Both the position numbers and the translations under genes were made by a program. Positions 12,381 through 24,386 of a stretch of 64,000 nt of DNA are shown one piece after another (within the stretch, counting starts at the first letter, position 1; the number at the start of each line of letters is the position of its first letter). This DNA is from Thinopyrum elongatum (taxonomy: Eukaryota > Streptophyta > Magnoliopsida > Poales > Poaceae): contig CM022298.1 in the NCBI GenBank assembly GCA_011799875.1, forward strand, positions 497,879,277 through 497,943,276, in the 5' to 3' direction. A model generated the notes under the pieces. That model did not search any database. It was given only the letters and a program-made list of their open reading frames with translations, and was not told the origin of the DNA.

Positions 12381-14712
12381 GAAGGCAATCCCTCTATATC
12401 AGATGATGAAGAACACGGATAATTTTGTTTGGAGTGATTCAGCTAATGAGGCATTTGAGGCACTCAAGAAGCATCTAGCTGAGCCGCCCATCTTGGCAGC
12501 TCCTGTAGACAAAGAGCCTTTGCTCCTGTACGTGGCGGCTAACAACAAGGCAGTCAATGTAACAGTTGTCATGGAACGCAAGGAGGCAGGTAAAGAGTAC
12601 CCAGTCCAGCAGTCGGCTTACTATGTCAGTGAAGTCCTGACTAAGTCTAAGCAAAGGTACCCACATTGGCAGAAGCTGGTGTTTGGGGTGTTCATGGCGA
12701 GTCACAAGTTAAAACACTATTTCCTTGGGCATCCTATTACAGTGGTCAACTCTGCTCCTTTAGGAGATATCATTCAAAACAGAGAGGCCACTGGCCGGGT
12801 TGCTAAGTGGGCAATTGAGCTTGGGCCACATCATCTAAAGTATGTGCCTAGAACGCCTATCAAGTCTCAAGCCTTAGTGGATTTTATAAATGACTGGACA
12901 GAGTTGCAAACACTTGAGGAGAAGCCTGAAAACACATATTGGAAGATCCACTTTGATGGATTCAGGCAGTTGGAAGGCTCGGGGCTGGAGTTATTTTGAC
13001 ATCCCCACGAGGTGACCAATTTTTTTATGTTTTAAGGCTAATGTTTCCTTGTACTAACAATGCAGCTGAGTATGAAGCTTTGCTCCATGGGCTTCGTATG
13101 GCTAAGGAGATGAATTTAAGCCGGGTCAGATGTCTAGGCGACTCGGACCTGGTGGCACGGCAAGTTTCAGGCAAGTGGGACTCTAAAGTCCCGCTCATGG
13201 CGTCTTATCGTCAGACAGTCGACAATATTGCTGGTCACTTTAAGGGTTATCAGGTGGATCACATTGATCAATGGAAATATGAGGCAGTGGATGCACTATC
13301 CCGGCTTGGATCTTATCGTAAGCCAGTGCTCCCCAATGTGTTCCTCGATGTGTTGCATAATCCTTTGGTTAAATTGCCATCGGAGGAAGACCTTGCTATA
13401 CCTGACCCGGAAGGACAGCTGGTGGCAGCTCTTCGTGCTACTCTCGACTGGACGCTCCCTTATCTGGCTTATCTCACTCATGGTGAGTTACCTGTAGATG
13501 AAAAACATTTGGCGCAGCAGATCACAAGGCGATCTAAGTCTATGACTATTATCAATGGCGAGTTACATAGGTGCAGTGTGACCGGCATTTTTCAACGCTA
13601 TGTTTCTCGTGAGGAGGGTTGCGAAATTCTACAAGAGATACATGCAGGTGACCGTGGTCATCATGTCGGGTCAAGATCTTTGGTGGCTAAGGTGTTTCGT
13701 CATGGTTTTTTGTGGTTGACAGCTCATGCAGATGCAGAAGACATTGTTAGCAAGTGTGATGGGTGTCAGAAATTTGCAAGGCAAGCTCACGTGCTAGCTC
13801 AAGAATTTTGGATGATCCCAATCACTTGGCCATTTGCGGTCTGGGGGCTTGATATGGTTGGACCGTTCAAAAAATCTAAGGATAAGAATACCCACCTTCT
13901 GGTGGCGGTTGATAAGTTTACCAAGTGGGTTGAGGCAGAGCCAGTTAGCAATTGTGAAGCAGCGACTGCAGTTCAGTTTGTCAAAAAGCTGATCTTTCGC
14001 TTTGGTTATCCTCATAGTATTATCACTGATAATGGCACAAATCTTTCTAAGGGTGCTATGAAAGAGTTCTCTCACAGAGAGCACATCCGCCTTGATGTAT
14101 CCTCGGTGGCCCATCCGCAATGTAATGGTCAAGCAGAACGTGCTAACCAAGAAATTTTACGAGGGATCAAACCCCGGCTTATGGTTCCTTTGGAACGAAC
14201 ATCGGGTTATTGGGTTGAGGAGCTTCCTTCAGTTCTCTGGAGTATCAGGACAACCCCCAACAGATCAACAGGCTACACGCCTTTCTTCTTGGTTTACGGA
14301 GCAGAGGCAGTTCTCCCAAGTGATATTCGTCACGACTCGCCCCAGGTTGGTGGCCTATGTTGAAGCTGATAATGAGATGGTGCATCAGAATGCACTTGAT
14401 GCCTTGGATGAAGAACGTGATCTCGCAGCAGCCCGATCGGTGATTTTTCAACAAGACCTGCATCGCTATCATAGCCACAGAGTTAGAACCCGGACGTTCC
14501 AAGAGGGCGACTTAGTGCTCCGACTGATTCAAGATCAGACAGGCATGCATAAGCTATCACCGCCTTGGGAAGGACATTTTGTGGTTAGCAAAAATCTCAA
14601 CAATGGGTCATATTATCTCATTGATGTACGTGAGCGCAACAAGTCACATACTTCTGAGGAGGAGACCAACAGGCCGTGGAACATTGCTCATCTTCAGCCT
14701 TACTACACTTGA
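12380..14712 (+). pseudogene. pol remnant of Tat copy B: RNase H, second RNase H, integrase
   Basis: Three frames follow one another. The first (12403-12999) is the end of reverse transcriptase plus the first RNase H (DNFVWSDSANEAFEALKK). The second (12996-14363) is the extra RNase H (MFPCTNNAAEYEALLHGL) and integrase, with its HHCC segment near 13610-13780 and catalytic residues present in VDKFTKW, ITDNGTNL and QAERANQ. The third (about 14342-14712) is the integrase C-terminus ending RPWNIAHLQPYYT. A one-base loss near 12980 (GGGGG in copy A, GGGG here) and a shift near 14342 break the frame. Reverse transcriptase is missing, so the element cannot copy itself. Confidence 0.85.
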
Positions 14713-14950
14713 GTCATCGGCTCGCATCATTGTACATAATTTTGTCAATGTATATATCTTTTTATGATCAACATAGTAAAGCCGGCATCCCCAAAATTCG
14801 GGGCCTTTGTCGTTTCATCTCATATTTTCTGTGCATGAGTCTTTATTAATTGATCATAAGGTCACTTGGGGGCTTCCAACTCACCGAGTTTAGCTTTCAT
14901 ACCCTCCTGACCGGCAATAAACGCCATATTATGGGTTAAACCTGCCTGTT

Positions 14951-15203
14951 TGCAACTTGCTACTCCAACAGGTGACCCGCCGTACTCTTGACAGTCAATC
15001 TTTTATGACCCTGAACTCGTCAAGGTTAAAACAGTGGTTTATGTCACGTGAGAGCCGGCTTACAGAGAGCTAGGATAAACTCATCTGTCTGCTTGTTGCT
15101 ACTCCGCCACGTTGCCCGCCGTACTCTTAACAGTCAATCCTTATGACCCTGAACTAGTTAAGGTTAAAACGGCGGATTTATGTCACGAGAGAGCCGGCTT
15201 ACG
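14951..15203 (+). repeat. Tandem duplication, 139-bp period
   Basis: The segment containing CCCGCCGTACTCTT...GTCAATC starts at 14976 and again at 15115. The two units share the following GACCCTGAACT, TTATGTCACG and GAGAGCCGGCTTAC motifs. The repeat lies between pol and the antisense gene; there is no coding sign in it. Confidence 0.7.
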
Positions 15204-15792
15204 GGATGAAAGGCTATCATGCCAAGCTTTTTTTAAGCAGAAATTGAGTTTTTTCAAAACCAGTCTTTTTCGGTCGTGCCTTACAAGCCGGTTTAGCAAA
15301 TATTTGAGATATACATATTTATATTCTCTATTTCTGTTTTTTACAGAAACTATTTATGTTTTTCATGCTCATATGCAGATTATGAATTTCTGGATCATAC
15401 AGGTCCGGGTTACATTGGTCCAAATTGAGCCTATTGTGGTTATAAGCCGCCAAAGTGATATGTTCAAAGCTCTTTTTCTAACCATGAGTCATTGGGCTAT
15501 TAACCTGCTCTGGCTTTTGATTATAAGTCGCCAGTGCAAGACTTTACGGTTTTTTCTTATAGTTACATGACAAGATATCAAGTTAGCACATGAATTCCAA
15601 GATAGTGCAAAACAAGGATGCATATCTGATTTGAGAGAAGCATATAAGGCAGCCTACTCACATCGTTGTTTGATCAATCAGATACAAAAAACATGCACGA
15701 AGGCATGACAGGAACACCAATGTTTTTACTTAAGCTATTACAGGGCTACAGCGGAGCCCACAAGTTTTTCAAGCAAGTTTTTGGGAGTTAGA

Positions 15793-18700
15793 CTACTCCT
15801 TTGAACCAGCCTCTGAGCCGTCTGGGTTATGACAAGCCAGGTTAACATCATCCTGGCGTCTTGCAGTTGAAGCCTCCGGGTTATCCTGTGCCGGTTCTTC
15901 GTCGCTTGAAATTTGAAGATTATCCGATGTCCAGTCGATACCGGTTAAGGCCTCGAAGGTTGCTTCATCAGTCATGACAATAGAAGAGTTAATGTCAGAG
16001 GCAAAAATATGCTTACGCCTTTGAGGAGTTAAGTCCACAACATTGAAGGAAGGCGCCTTTATGAGAGTGTTAGTACTATCATAAGCATACTGATACTTCG
16101 TCAGGTCCAACTCTTGGGTGAGTTGACATCCCAGAGGCCGCATCTCCTTGACACATCTGGTAAAATCTACTTCAGTGAAGACAGACCCATCATCATTATA
16201 TTCTGGACACCCGCCAGCCGTCTCTGTTGGGTCCAGCTCCGATTGGTAAGCTTTGGCCCGGCTTAGTGCGGTGATGGCCTCAGAATGGGCGGCTGACAGT
16301 TTCAGCTCCTCCACTTGCTTCGGCACTGTGGATAAGTGATCTAGCACAGTCTTCATGAGTGGTGGCGGCTTCTTACCACCAGATAGAGCTACAAGTGTCT
16401 GAAGGCTGCCAGCGTATAACTTCTCTGGTAAACAATAGATGGCATTCAGCTTCACCAGCATATTTTGTCCAAGACTGGCACTTCTGGCACCAGCTGTGCA
16501 TATAAAACAAAGAATAGTCAGGCGAGTTAATAAATAAAGGATTTTGAGTCACCAGGTAGATTAAGAATTCATAAGTTGCCATGCCAATTGGCCTTAAGTC
16601 AATGAATGATTTCTCTTACCAAAGATGGTGGCTTTCATTTGGCAAATATGACCCTTTAAGACGGACAATTCCTCAGTCACGGGTTTAAGTTGGTTTTCAT
16701 CATCTTCCGCTCTTTTCAGTAGCGTGGCCTTTTCAGTGTCCTAGGTGGCTCTTTCAGAATCAAAGTTGGCCTTGATCTTATCTTCCAAGGAAGATTTCAA
16801 GTTTGACTCAGCCTTGGCGCATTCAGCTTGTTCTATTTCCAAGTTTTTCTTTAAGCCGACCATGTTTGACTCGCCTAGACTTAAAGCTTCCTGCTGAGGG
16901 TTACAAACAATAATAATGTCATTCAAATGATTGCTAGGATGTTTGAACCAACATTGAGTAGTTGTGTTATGGTTGAAAATATTTAATTACCACGCACATT
17001 GCAAGCAATATCCTTGGCACTTGGGGGCTAATGTACGATGATTTATTAAGTCTGAGCTACAGGAAAACCGACTCATCTTATAAAGATAAGCCGACCCTTG
17101 GGGGCTACAGGCGATTCTTCAAATTGGTCATTTTAAAAACCCAACTCATCTTATAAAGATAAGTCGGCCCTTGGGGGCTACAGGCGATTCTTCGAATTAG
17201 TCATTTTAAAGACCCGACTTTTCTCCAAAAGATAAGACGGCCCTTGGGGGTTACACTTTGGAAATCTTCATAAGTCTCAAGCATACTCAATGTTTTTCCT
17301 ATGTTTAAGACTTGGGGGCTACAAGAGTGCATATGTACAAGACTGAGAGGGGTTAAGCTCATCCATACCTCATATTTTTACTTCATCATGTGTACTAGGC
17401 CAGCTTCCATATCACGGCTTGTATGAAGGCGTCTTAGATAGCCTGCGTGCAACTCGCCCGCACTGAACTCTGCATATCTTTCCAGATCCAGTTTTGTCTT
17501 GCCCTTATACAATAAAGGTGTTTCTTCCTTAGCAGTATGCTTAGTTAGCACATTGGAGATTTCTGGCGCCTTATAACTCGCCCCAGTGATAGTAATATCA
17601 TCAGTATTCTTCTCAGAAGGAATTTCTTCCACTGGCTTGACAGGAGTTGAGGAAGGAATAGGACTTGGTGGGTCACGATTATCTGCTGGGTTAGCTTCTG
17701 TATCCATGGCCTTAGAAGCCATTGCATCAGTCTGTGGAGGCGGATCATTTTGTTGATTGAGAGGCTCTTCTGGATTTTGGGTTGGGACCTCAGGGGTTTC
17801 CAGCACCTGTTTCTCCGGCTCAAAGACTTTGGAGATCTTGGAAGAGCTGCCCACCTTTTGCTTCTCACTATTTTTCTCTTTGGCCCTGTAACAAGGATAC
17901 GAGGTTTATGAGTATATGACAACAAGTGTTTTGTCAACAAATGCAAATACTTACCCTGGGTTAACAACAAAGGCAGGAAGCTGAGTTTGAGATGAGCTAC
18001 CCGAAGACAGAGATGACTCCTGATAATTTGAGTCAGACAGATTAAGGGGTTGTCTCATAAAGCCTACTTTGGGTAAAGACAGAGTTGGGCTCTTGGGCAC
18101 CTCAGTATGTCGCTTGCGAGAAGGATTATGAGTTAACCCGACCACCAGTTCTTCGGTGGCGCTACTCCATGTTTGGCGTCTTGCATCGTATTGAGCCTTT
18201 TTCAAAACAAAGTTTGGGTCTAAATAAGCATTTGGGTGAGAAAATGGTACTTTCCGGACAACCCGCCTGATTCTCTCTGGAGGTGGTGAGTTTGAGCCGG
18301 AAGAGATAGAAATTACCTCTGGATTGTCAGCCCGGCTTGATGCACCCTACTCCTGAGAGTAATAAGTGCCAGCTAAGTCATTAAAAAGGCGGCTAAGAGA
18401 ATCAAGTTCTACCTCAGACTGGTCATCAACATTCGCTGACTCGCCCATAGCAGCCGGCTTGATCACAGTAGCTGGTTTGTTCTTCTTAAACTTTGGACCA
18501 GTCCTGGTCTTGGCCATGATAGTCTTTGCTTTCCTCCTCCAAAAGGCAGAGTCGGGCTATGTAATAAGAAAAGATTGACAAGTGAGACACATAACAGAAT
18601 CAAGGATATTTAAAACTGGACAGAGAATAGTGCTTACAGCTGGGACCGGGTTAAGCTTGAAGAACGGAGGTAGTCCTATCTTGTTACAATTTTCATGTGA

Positions 18701-20240
18701 CTCTCCGAGTAAGGAGTTCATAGCTTGAAACACCTCCTCAGCAGTAAAGTTGTCAGAGCTGTATCATTGAGGATCATCTGACTCGCCAGAATACTCGCAC
18801 ATTAAACTGGGCCGGCGACTTAGGGGAAGAGTTTTCCATGAGACCCAGCAACGGGCTAAGTCAACTCCGGTCAACCCATTGGCTAACAAAGCTGTTACCT
18901 TGGGATAATATTAGAGCGCTTCAGTATGTTCAGCTGGAATAAGTTGGCTTGGCGGGTTAAAGTTGATGGGGAGGCGATCAACTCGATAACCTGGCAGAGG
19001 GTTCTCACTGGCTGGGGCGGTGCTCTTGCAGTAGAACCAGGTTTTCATGCATCCCTTGGGATGGCTTAACAAGACAGCTGCGGGAAATCAGCCGTCTCTG
19101 CGTCTCTGGATTGAGATTCCGCCTAATTCTTGAGTCGGACCGCTAGCGCACTCAGTCTGGCGGTTTAGGTATAAGAATTCCTTGAAGAGAGCAATGGTGG
19201 GTTCTACTTGCAAATAAACTTCGCAAAAGATTTGAAAGTGGCAAAGGTTTGTTACTGAGTTCGGGCCTATGTCTTGAGGATGAAGACTGAAATAGTGTAA
19301 GACATCCCGAAATTTTTTTGACCGAGGTGGAGTAAAGCCTCTGAGGATATGACCAGTAAAAACTATCACCTCTCCTTCCGCGGGGTTGGGTACATTTTCT
19401 CCTTGGTTGAGTTGCCAACCAATCTCTTCCTGAGCTGCCAAGAGACCTTGATCCACATAATCTTTGAGAATTTGTTCAGTGACCAGAGAAGGGCCCCAAT
19501 TGCAAAGGGTGGTTTTTGCCATATTGAGTCGCCTAAAAGATAATAGGATGGCGAGTTATTTAAAAAGGGATGCTGATTCATCAACAGTAGAAGAATGAGC
19601 AGTATAAAGATAAGCCGCCTTCAGCTAATGGCGGGTTAACTAAAAGAGGCAATTTTTGGAACTTTGGCGGGTTACAAATACATTGATAAGCCGCCCAAGA
19701 TGCCATGGGCGGGTCAGTTAAGATTCAAGATTGCTAAAAAATTTACTAAGTATGGAGCAAACAAGATTCAGTATGGAGCAGCTATATTTACGGATCTGAA
19801 GGCAGTTCAAAAAAAGAAAATAATCACTAAACCTAAAACACATGGTGATGGAAGGACTAGCAAGTTAACTATTGGTTTTGAGGAAGGTACAGTCTATTCA
19901 AGATATAAGATGGATGCCAAACTGGCGGCCGCAATATTTCTACGGTGTTCTTGGATCGAAACGACATCTATTCAAGCCATGATGAACGGAGAAACAGATG
20001 AACTCCGACGAACGCGATGAACTCAGGTGACCTAATGTAGATCTGAGAAGAAGGGGAGATGATACCTAATGATGGTGAAGGAAAGCGGAGGTGTACCGCT
20101 GAGCCCCGAAGACAATGAGGTGGTGTCGCGACCTTGGCTGGAGAAAGCTGGCGCAGCTCGACGGACGCGGCAGAGCTCTGGTCGCGAAGGAACTTGCGAG
20201 GAAGAAGAAGAAGAAGTGGAGAAGGCTACGTAAAAAGTGA
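15793..20240 (-). pseudogene. Antisense multi-exon gene inside Tat copy B (putative gypsy-type transposon domain, Transposase_28-like)
   Basis: On the strand opposite gag-pol a decayed gene can be traced. A TATA box lies at 20260-20267. A leader exon follows (about 20240-20066). Next is an intron (19533-20065), then an exon with ATG at 19522 whose first 144 residues (MAKTTLCNWGPS...) match from memory a plant family annotated as putative gypsy-type transposon (PF04195). Further introns fit GT...AG: 18557-18637, 17886-17954, one from about 17380 to 16895, and 16494-16619. The last exon runs to a stop at 15793. Splicing gives consistent joins such as FVVNPG to AKEKN. Lesions are stops near 19088, 18918, 18356 and 16741. 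Antisense genes downstream of pol are known in Tat elements such as Grande; the function is unknown. Confidence 0.7.
17050..17270 (+). repeat. Tandem repeat, 73-bp period, three units, inside an antisense-gene intron
   Basis: CCCTTGGGGG recurs at 17095, 17168 and 17241, with GATAAG just upstream and CATTTTAAA between units. The array sits within the largest internal intron (about 16895-17380) of the antisense gene. Confidence 0.7.
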
Positions 20241-20259
20241 AAAGAGGGGTCCTCAGGCC

Positions 20260-20267
20260 TATTTATA
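20260..20267 (-). promoter_or_regulatory. TATA box of the antisense gene in Tat copy B
   Basis: The minus strand reads CCTTATAAATAGGCC. A C/T-rich leader follows and then a splice donor (ATTAG|GTATC, intron starting at 20065). It is outside the LTRs, so the antisense gene appears to have its own promoter. Confidence 0.55.
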
Positions 20268-20520
20268 AGGAAAAAGGGGACAGTGAATGATAGGTGCGAA
20301 GATCGAGGAGACGCAATAAATTTCGCAACAAAGGGATGCCTCGGTTTTCGGAATGATGGATTTATGGAAAGATCCGCTATTACGTCATGAAGGTTTTCCC
20401 GAAATCACGGAGGTGACATCATCTTTTTATTATGGCGAGTTACGAAAACATTCAAGATGGAGATTAGAAGAGAAGATTCGCCAGACGGAGAGATTGAAGA
20501 TTGACATGAACAAGTTCAAA

Positions 20521-20536
20521 TCAATCTGGGGCCTAA
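20521..20536 (+). promoter_or_regulatory. Polypurine-tract region of Tat copy B
   Basis: TCTGGGGCCTAA lies directly before the 3' LTR. It is a weak purine run; its position rather than its sequence supports the call. Confidence 0.4.
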
Positions 20537-21083
20537 TGTTGGGGATATAACCCCGTGATATAACCCGCCCTGAAAGGGCCAGGTGAGGCCGCTAGCGACT
20601 TAAGATGACGGGCTTTAGAAAGGCCCAAGTGATTAAGACACAAGGGAAAAGAGGCGACTTACAAGATGGGCTGGATTGAGCCCAAGATTAGAAAACGGTG
20701 CATGGCCCAGAAGTGTAAGCCGCCCAATGGCGACTTGTCATAGAAGGCAAGGCGACTTAGAGCCAGGATCGAGCATGAAGCATAACCCAACCCGGACTCT
20801 TGTAAGCCGGAGGCCTCGACCTGTATATAAAGGCGAGTTCCCGGCATAGAATAGGCAGGTTACAATCAATCTATAGCTAGGTCAAGCAAATCCGTCCCTT
20901 GCAATCGGTACTCAAGCAATAAGCAACAATTGCAGGAGTAGGATTTTACCTCCATCGTGAGGGACCAAACCTGGGTAAACCCGTGTCTCTCGTCCCGCTC
21001 AACCCCGACAAGCTAATCACTGTTGCGATGGCTTCACGCTTAAGTCCTTTCACTAGGACATCTGTCATGACAAAACCATGACA
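20537..21083 (+). repeat. 3' LTR of Tat copy B
   Basis: It is 547 bp, starts TGTTGGGGATATAACC and ends CATGACA. It pairs with 10981-11527, with differences scattered along its length. Confidence 0.85.
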
Positions 21084-21910
21084 GTCATCAAGTAAAGGTC
21101 GGACTTCGGGAGCAAAAATGATCCATAAGGAACAACTTCTAGAATAAGTCCCACAAGATCCTCATGGAGAAGATGATCAAATTGCTCAATCAAGATACTA
21201 CAATAATAGATCTTCCGTCTAGGTGTGTCGGCCAAACATCAACCTTGCCGGAACCTACATCATAGATCTTGGAAAAGTTGCAACCATCATATCTGCCTGA
21301 GATTCAGATCTGGTTGGTAGCAGCATAGTTCAGACTCAGCATGTCTAAAAAGGAAAGTTTGCAATACAAATCAACGAGATGACGTTGCGAGATTCACGGG
21401 AAATGAACTACGATAGCAAGCTCCAAAACATGAGCTGGATTGTAAGATACACGTGAACACACTATCCAAGACAAGCGTGACCACATAGAAGTCTTACAGC
21501 AAAACACCACCGAGTTCTGGTTGGGAGCCATCATCGAGGATATCAAAGTCCTTGCATAAGGCATGCTCTTAAGAAGTAACTTCTTCTCCTTGAACAAATC
21601 AATCAGTGGCTTGGTGTGCTAGGGATACATATAAAATGAAGGTTGCAAGTCTCCAAACCACGGAATACTTCGCACATATGCATGACTGACTTGGGATGAT
21701 TCCAGAGGAAGCAAAACTAACTTTCTCGAATTCACTGTGGCAACTTGCACCAAATGCACGTGTATTAGAGGAAGTCACTTCTTTCATCAAACATATACTT
21801 CATGAGCTAGAACAAAGAAAATGCTTTCAAAAGTTTCCAACACTAGCTTAATGTTCAACACAAATTATGGAGAAGATAAGGATGTTGCCGATGGGCTCAA
21901 CATCAATTCA

Positions 21911-22138
21911 TCAAAATTCCAATAAAGACGGAATTCCACAACTATGTGAACAAGGTGATAGTATTGGTCTGACCAAAAGATATAATGGGGTATGCTCAAG
22001 GAACATCCACGAGTAAGACAACATTGCGAACATCGTTGGTTCTAATTTGGTTTGATGATAGCCCGCACTCAAATCAAAGATTGTATAAGACAATAGCTCC
22101 AACAATTGATCGTGAGGATCAATCGATGAAGATATCAT
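21911..22138 (-). pseudogene. Reverse transcriptase fragment of the Sabrina-like element
   Basis: A 75-codon open segment includes FDLSAGYHQTKL, matching the FDL.SGYHQI block of Gypsy reverse transcriptases. Both sides are closed by stops and shifts. Confidence 0.55.
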
Positions 22139-23883
22139 CTTTCTTCAACACACGGTAAATATCCCTTTGGAATGAACTAAGTCAGGCAAGCTTTTATCTT
22201 CCAACTCTCCAAGTTGTTGTTTAGCTTAACCAACTAGTCAAGGTATCCAACACGGATTCTTGGAGGAGGGGTGGTTTACAGGAAACCAACTTGATCACGA
22301 ACTCAACATAACGGTCAAGGGACAACCTGGTAATACTTCTGAGAAGATATTAAAAAAATCATGAACCACCGGTATGTTACTAAGCTCGAGAACAATCTTG
22401 CTTTTCAGGGCAAGATGATATGATCAAAAGAGCGAGGGATTGACACAATCCTAACTCATTGATAGAAGAGTGCACCAGGAAAAATGGACTAGGTAGCACA
22501 ATCAATCTTAGAATGGTGATTCAATAACCAGCACACTAAGATTGAGATTATCGTCCTTTAACTATGAAGCAACAGGGTTGCTAGGAGTATTGATTTCACA
22601 CATCACAGTTTACTTGCCAGCATTTCGGTTTCAACAACACGGGCCAAGGAAAGAACAATGATGGCGAGAAGTATCACTGCATTAAAAACTCATAAGAGTT
22701 GGTGCAATTCTCATGACAATCCTGACATAAAGGGGGTAATACTCCAGAGTAGAATAGAACAAAAGCTGGATTGGCATTTGATCTGCGGAATACAACTATT
22801 TTGACCCAATCCTAGATATGGATGAGGTACTAGAGTTTGTTTCTCCTAGTCATTCCAGAATAGAATGGCTTGACGGACCATAGGAATAATAGGCACCGAT
22901 GAACACAAATGCATGACATAGTCTTGACTATCAGTTGATAGACTAAGGGTGAAATATGACTGAAGAGGGACAACTCAAAGGAACACATAACTTCCTGAGT
23001 TGTGGATGCATATATTAGTATGTCAAACAAAGCTCAACATATTTCTTCCGGATAACCCATGCAGAAGGTAGGATTGGCAGAGTCACAATGTATAGAATGG
23101 AGAACTCATCAAGAGCACTCTTGTTTTGATCTTTTGATTCAAAAGAACTTCTGCCATGATGGTTCATGGTATTGGAAGAATGATATACCATGGACCTTGA
23201 GGACTATCACAAAGGTTACTAATATCCTTAAGGAACGAGCAAACACTATCAGCATGAATAAGCAGATCGAATCTTGGGTCCAAGGACCCAGAAATAGAAT
23301 ACCTATTAACTAAATGACATCATGAGATGCTTTCGAGAATGGTGGCCAGAATTATCACACTGGGAACACAACACAAGGTTGGGTTACCGGGTGGTTCTCT
23401 AAGATATCCTAGTTTCCTAATAACTTCAACATATATGACGAGGCAATGAAGTACCCCAACACCATGATTAGGGTGGTTAGTCTGGCCCAAAAGACATCGG
23501 AACCGGAAGGAAGAATTTTGCAAATGCATCAAACTATGTAGAAACCTGGGACAACTCAGACAACATAACGGCTGTACAGGCATGAAAAATGAATCAGCCT
23601 CCAAGGCAACTGACAACATATTATCGAAGTCTTATGGAAACACAAGACAACAACTTTCCTATAAGTCTCCAGTATAGTAACTCGTCATCCTGATAGATAG
23701 ATGAGAAAGCCTAGTTCTTAATCCTCGTAGAAAAGAGGAGGGTGACTCAGAATCAGAATGACACGAGGATAAGGAGTAAAAAGAGACTTACGTTCCCTTC
23801 CACAATCAATTCCCTTATATAACTAAAGCATTTCTAGACTCGACTTCGACCAGTTTGGCTTTGGTAATCCTAAAGGTAGTCAA

Positions 23884-23895
23884 GCTCTGATACCA
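23884..23895 (-). promoter_or_regulatory. Primer-binding site, initiator Met tRNA (Sabrina-like element)
   Basis: The minus strand reads TGGTATCAGAGC, four bases from the LTR that starts at 23900. Confidence 0.75.
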
Positions 23896-23899
23896 AAGC

Positions 23900-24386
23900 T
23901 ATCAGGGACAATGATCCTAAGTCACGCCGATCTAGCAAGTAACACATCATATCACTTTGCAGCCTCATGCACGGTATCCTCATGGCTGCAACATTACCTT
24001 GGCCGGGACCGTTTGCACCTTTTGGCTCATGTATATGATTGTGTCGCTAGCATCCATATGATAGAGAACTCGGGCCGACATGACTAGTTGTAAACCAAGG
24101 TGGCACAAACTTACAGGGACAGGCATATGTGACCTAGCAAAGCACGTGTCGGTCCACAGCGAGTGTAACCGAGTCTTAGCGAGGCTACAAAGGACTCTAG
24201 TAAACACCGCGTGACATTTTCCCGTAGGGACAGACACAGGAGGAAAGAAGGACACATGTCGGTTAATCCATGTGTTCTGGAGCAGTAGCAAGCTACCATG
24301 GCTCAGTGGAAGCACTAGGAGGCATTTCCCCGTAAGAGAGGCTACCAAGAATAAACAACTAGGCATCGGATCCCACACATACCAAG
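23900..24386 (-). repeat. Sabrina-like LTR, 3' end portion of the 5' LTR
   Basis: The plus strand starts TATCAGGGACAATGATCC, one base from TGTCAGGGAC. It continues for 487 bp until Tat copy A begins. The rest of this LTR is not recognised elsewhere in the window. Confidence 0.55.

Larger units (their letters stand above)
10981..21083 (+). mobile_element. Tat-type Ty3/Gypsy retrotransposon, copy B, both LTRs present
   Basis: Two 547-bp LTRs (10981-11527 and 20537-21083) bound an 9-kb interior. The order is tRNA-Lys primer-binding site, gag start, a deletion junction near 12380, RNase H, a second RNase H, integrase, then a 5-kb segment carrying a multi-exon gene on the opposite strand, then the polypurine tract. 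The target-site duplication is GTCAA/GTCAT (one mismatch). LTRs differ by several percent, so the insertion is not recent. Two RNase H domains plus a 3' antisense gene fit the Tat lineage. Resemblance to the Triticeae Fatima group is a memory-based guess. Confidence 0.85.
21084..24386 (-). mobile_element. Sabrina-like Gypsy element, right part (pol interior and start of 5' LTR)
   Basis: The minus strand holds a heavily mutated pol. At 22138-21911 a reverse transcriptase trace reads FDLSAGYHQTKLEP, and 21790-21599 has EFEKVSF, the usual element after the active site. A methionine primer-binding site is at 23884-23895 and the LTR begins at 23900. That LTR resembles the Triticeae Sabrina LTR (from memory). 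It is interrupted at 24386 by Tat copy A. No intact frame is left, so this is the oldest layer of the nest in this part. Confidence 0.6.

Noticed and set aside
15112..15570. 152-codon plus-strand frame after pol in Tat copy B
   Set aside because: It begins inside the 139-bp duplication, has no family resemblance and A/T-rich codon use; likely chance.
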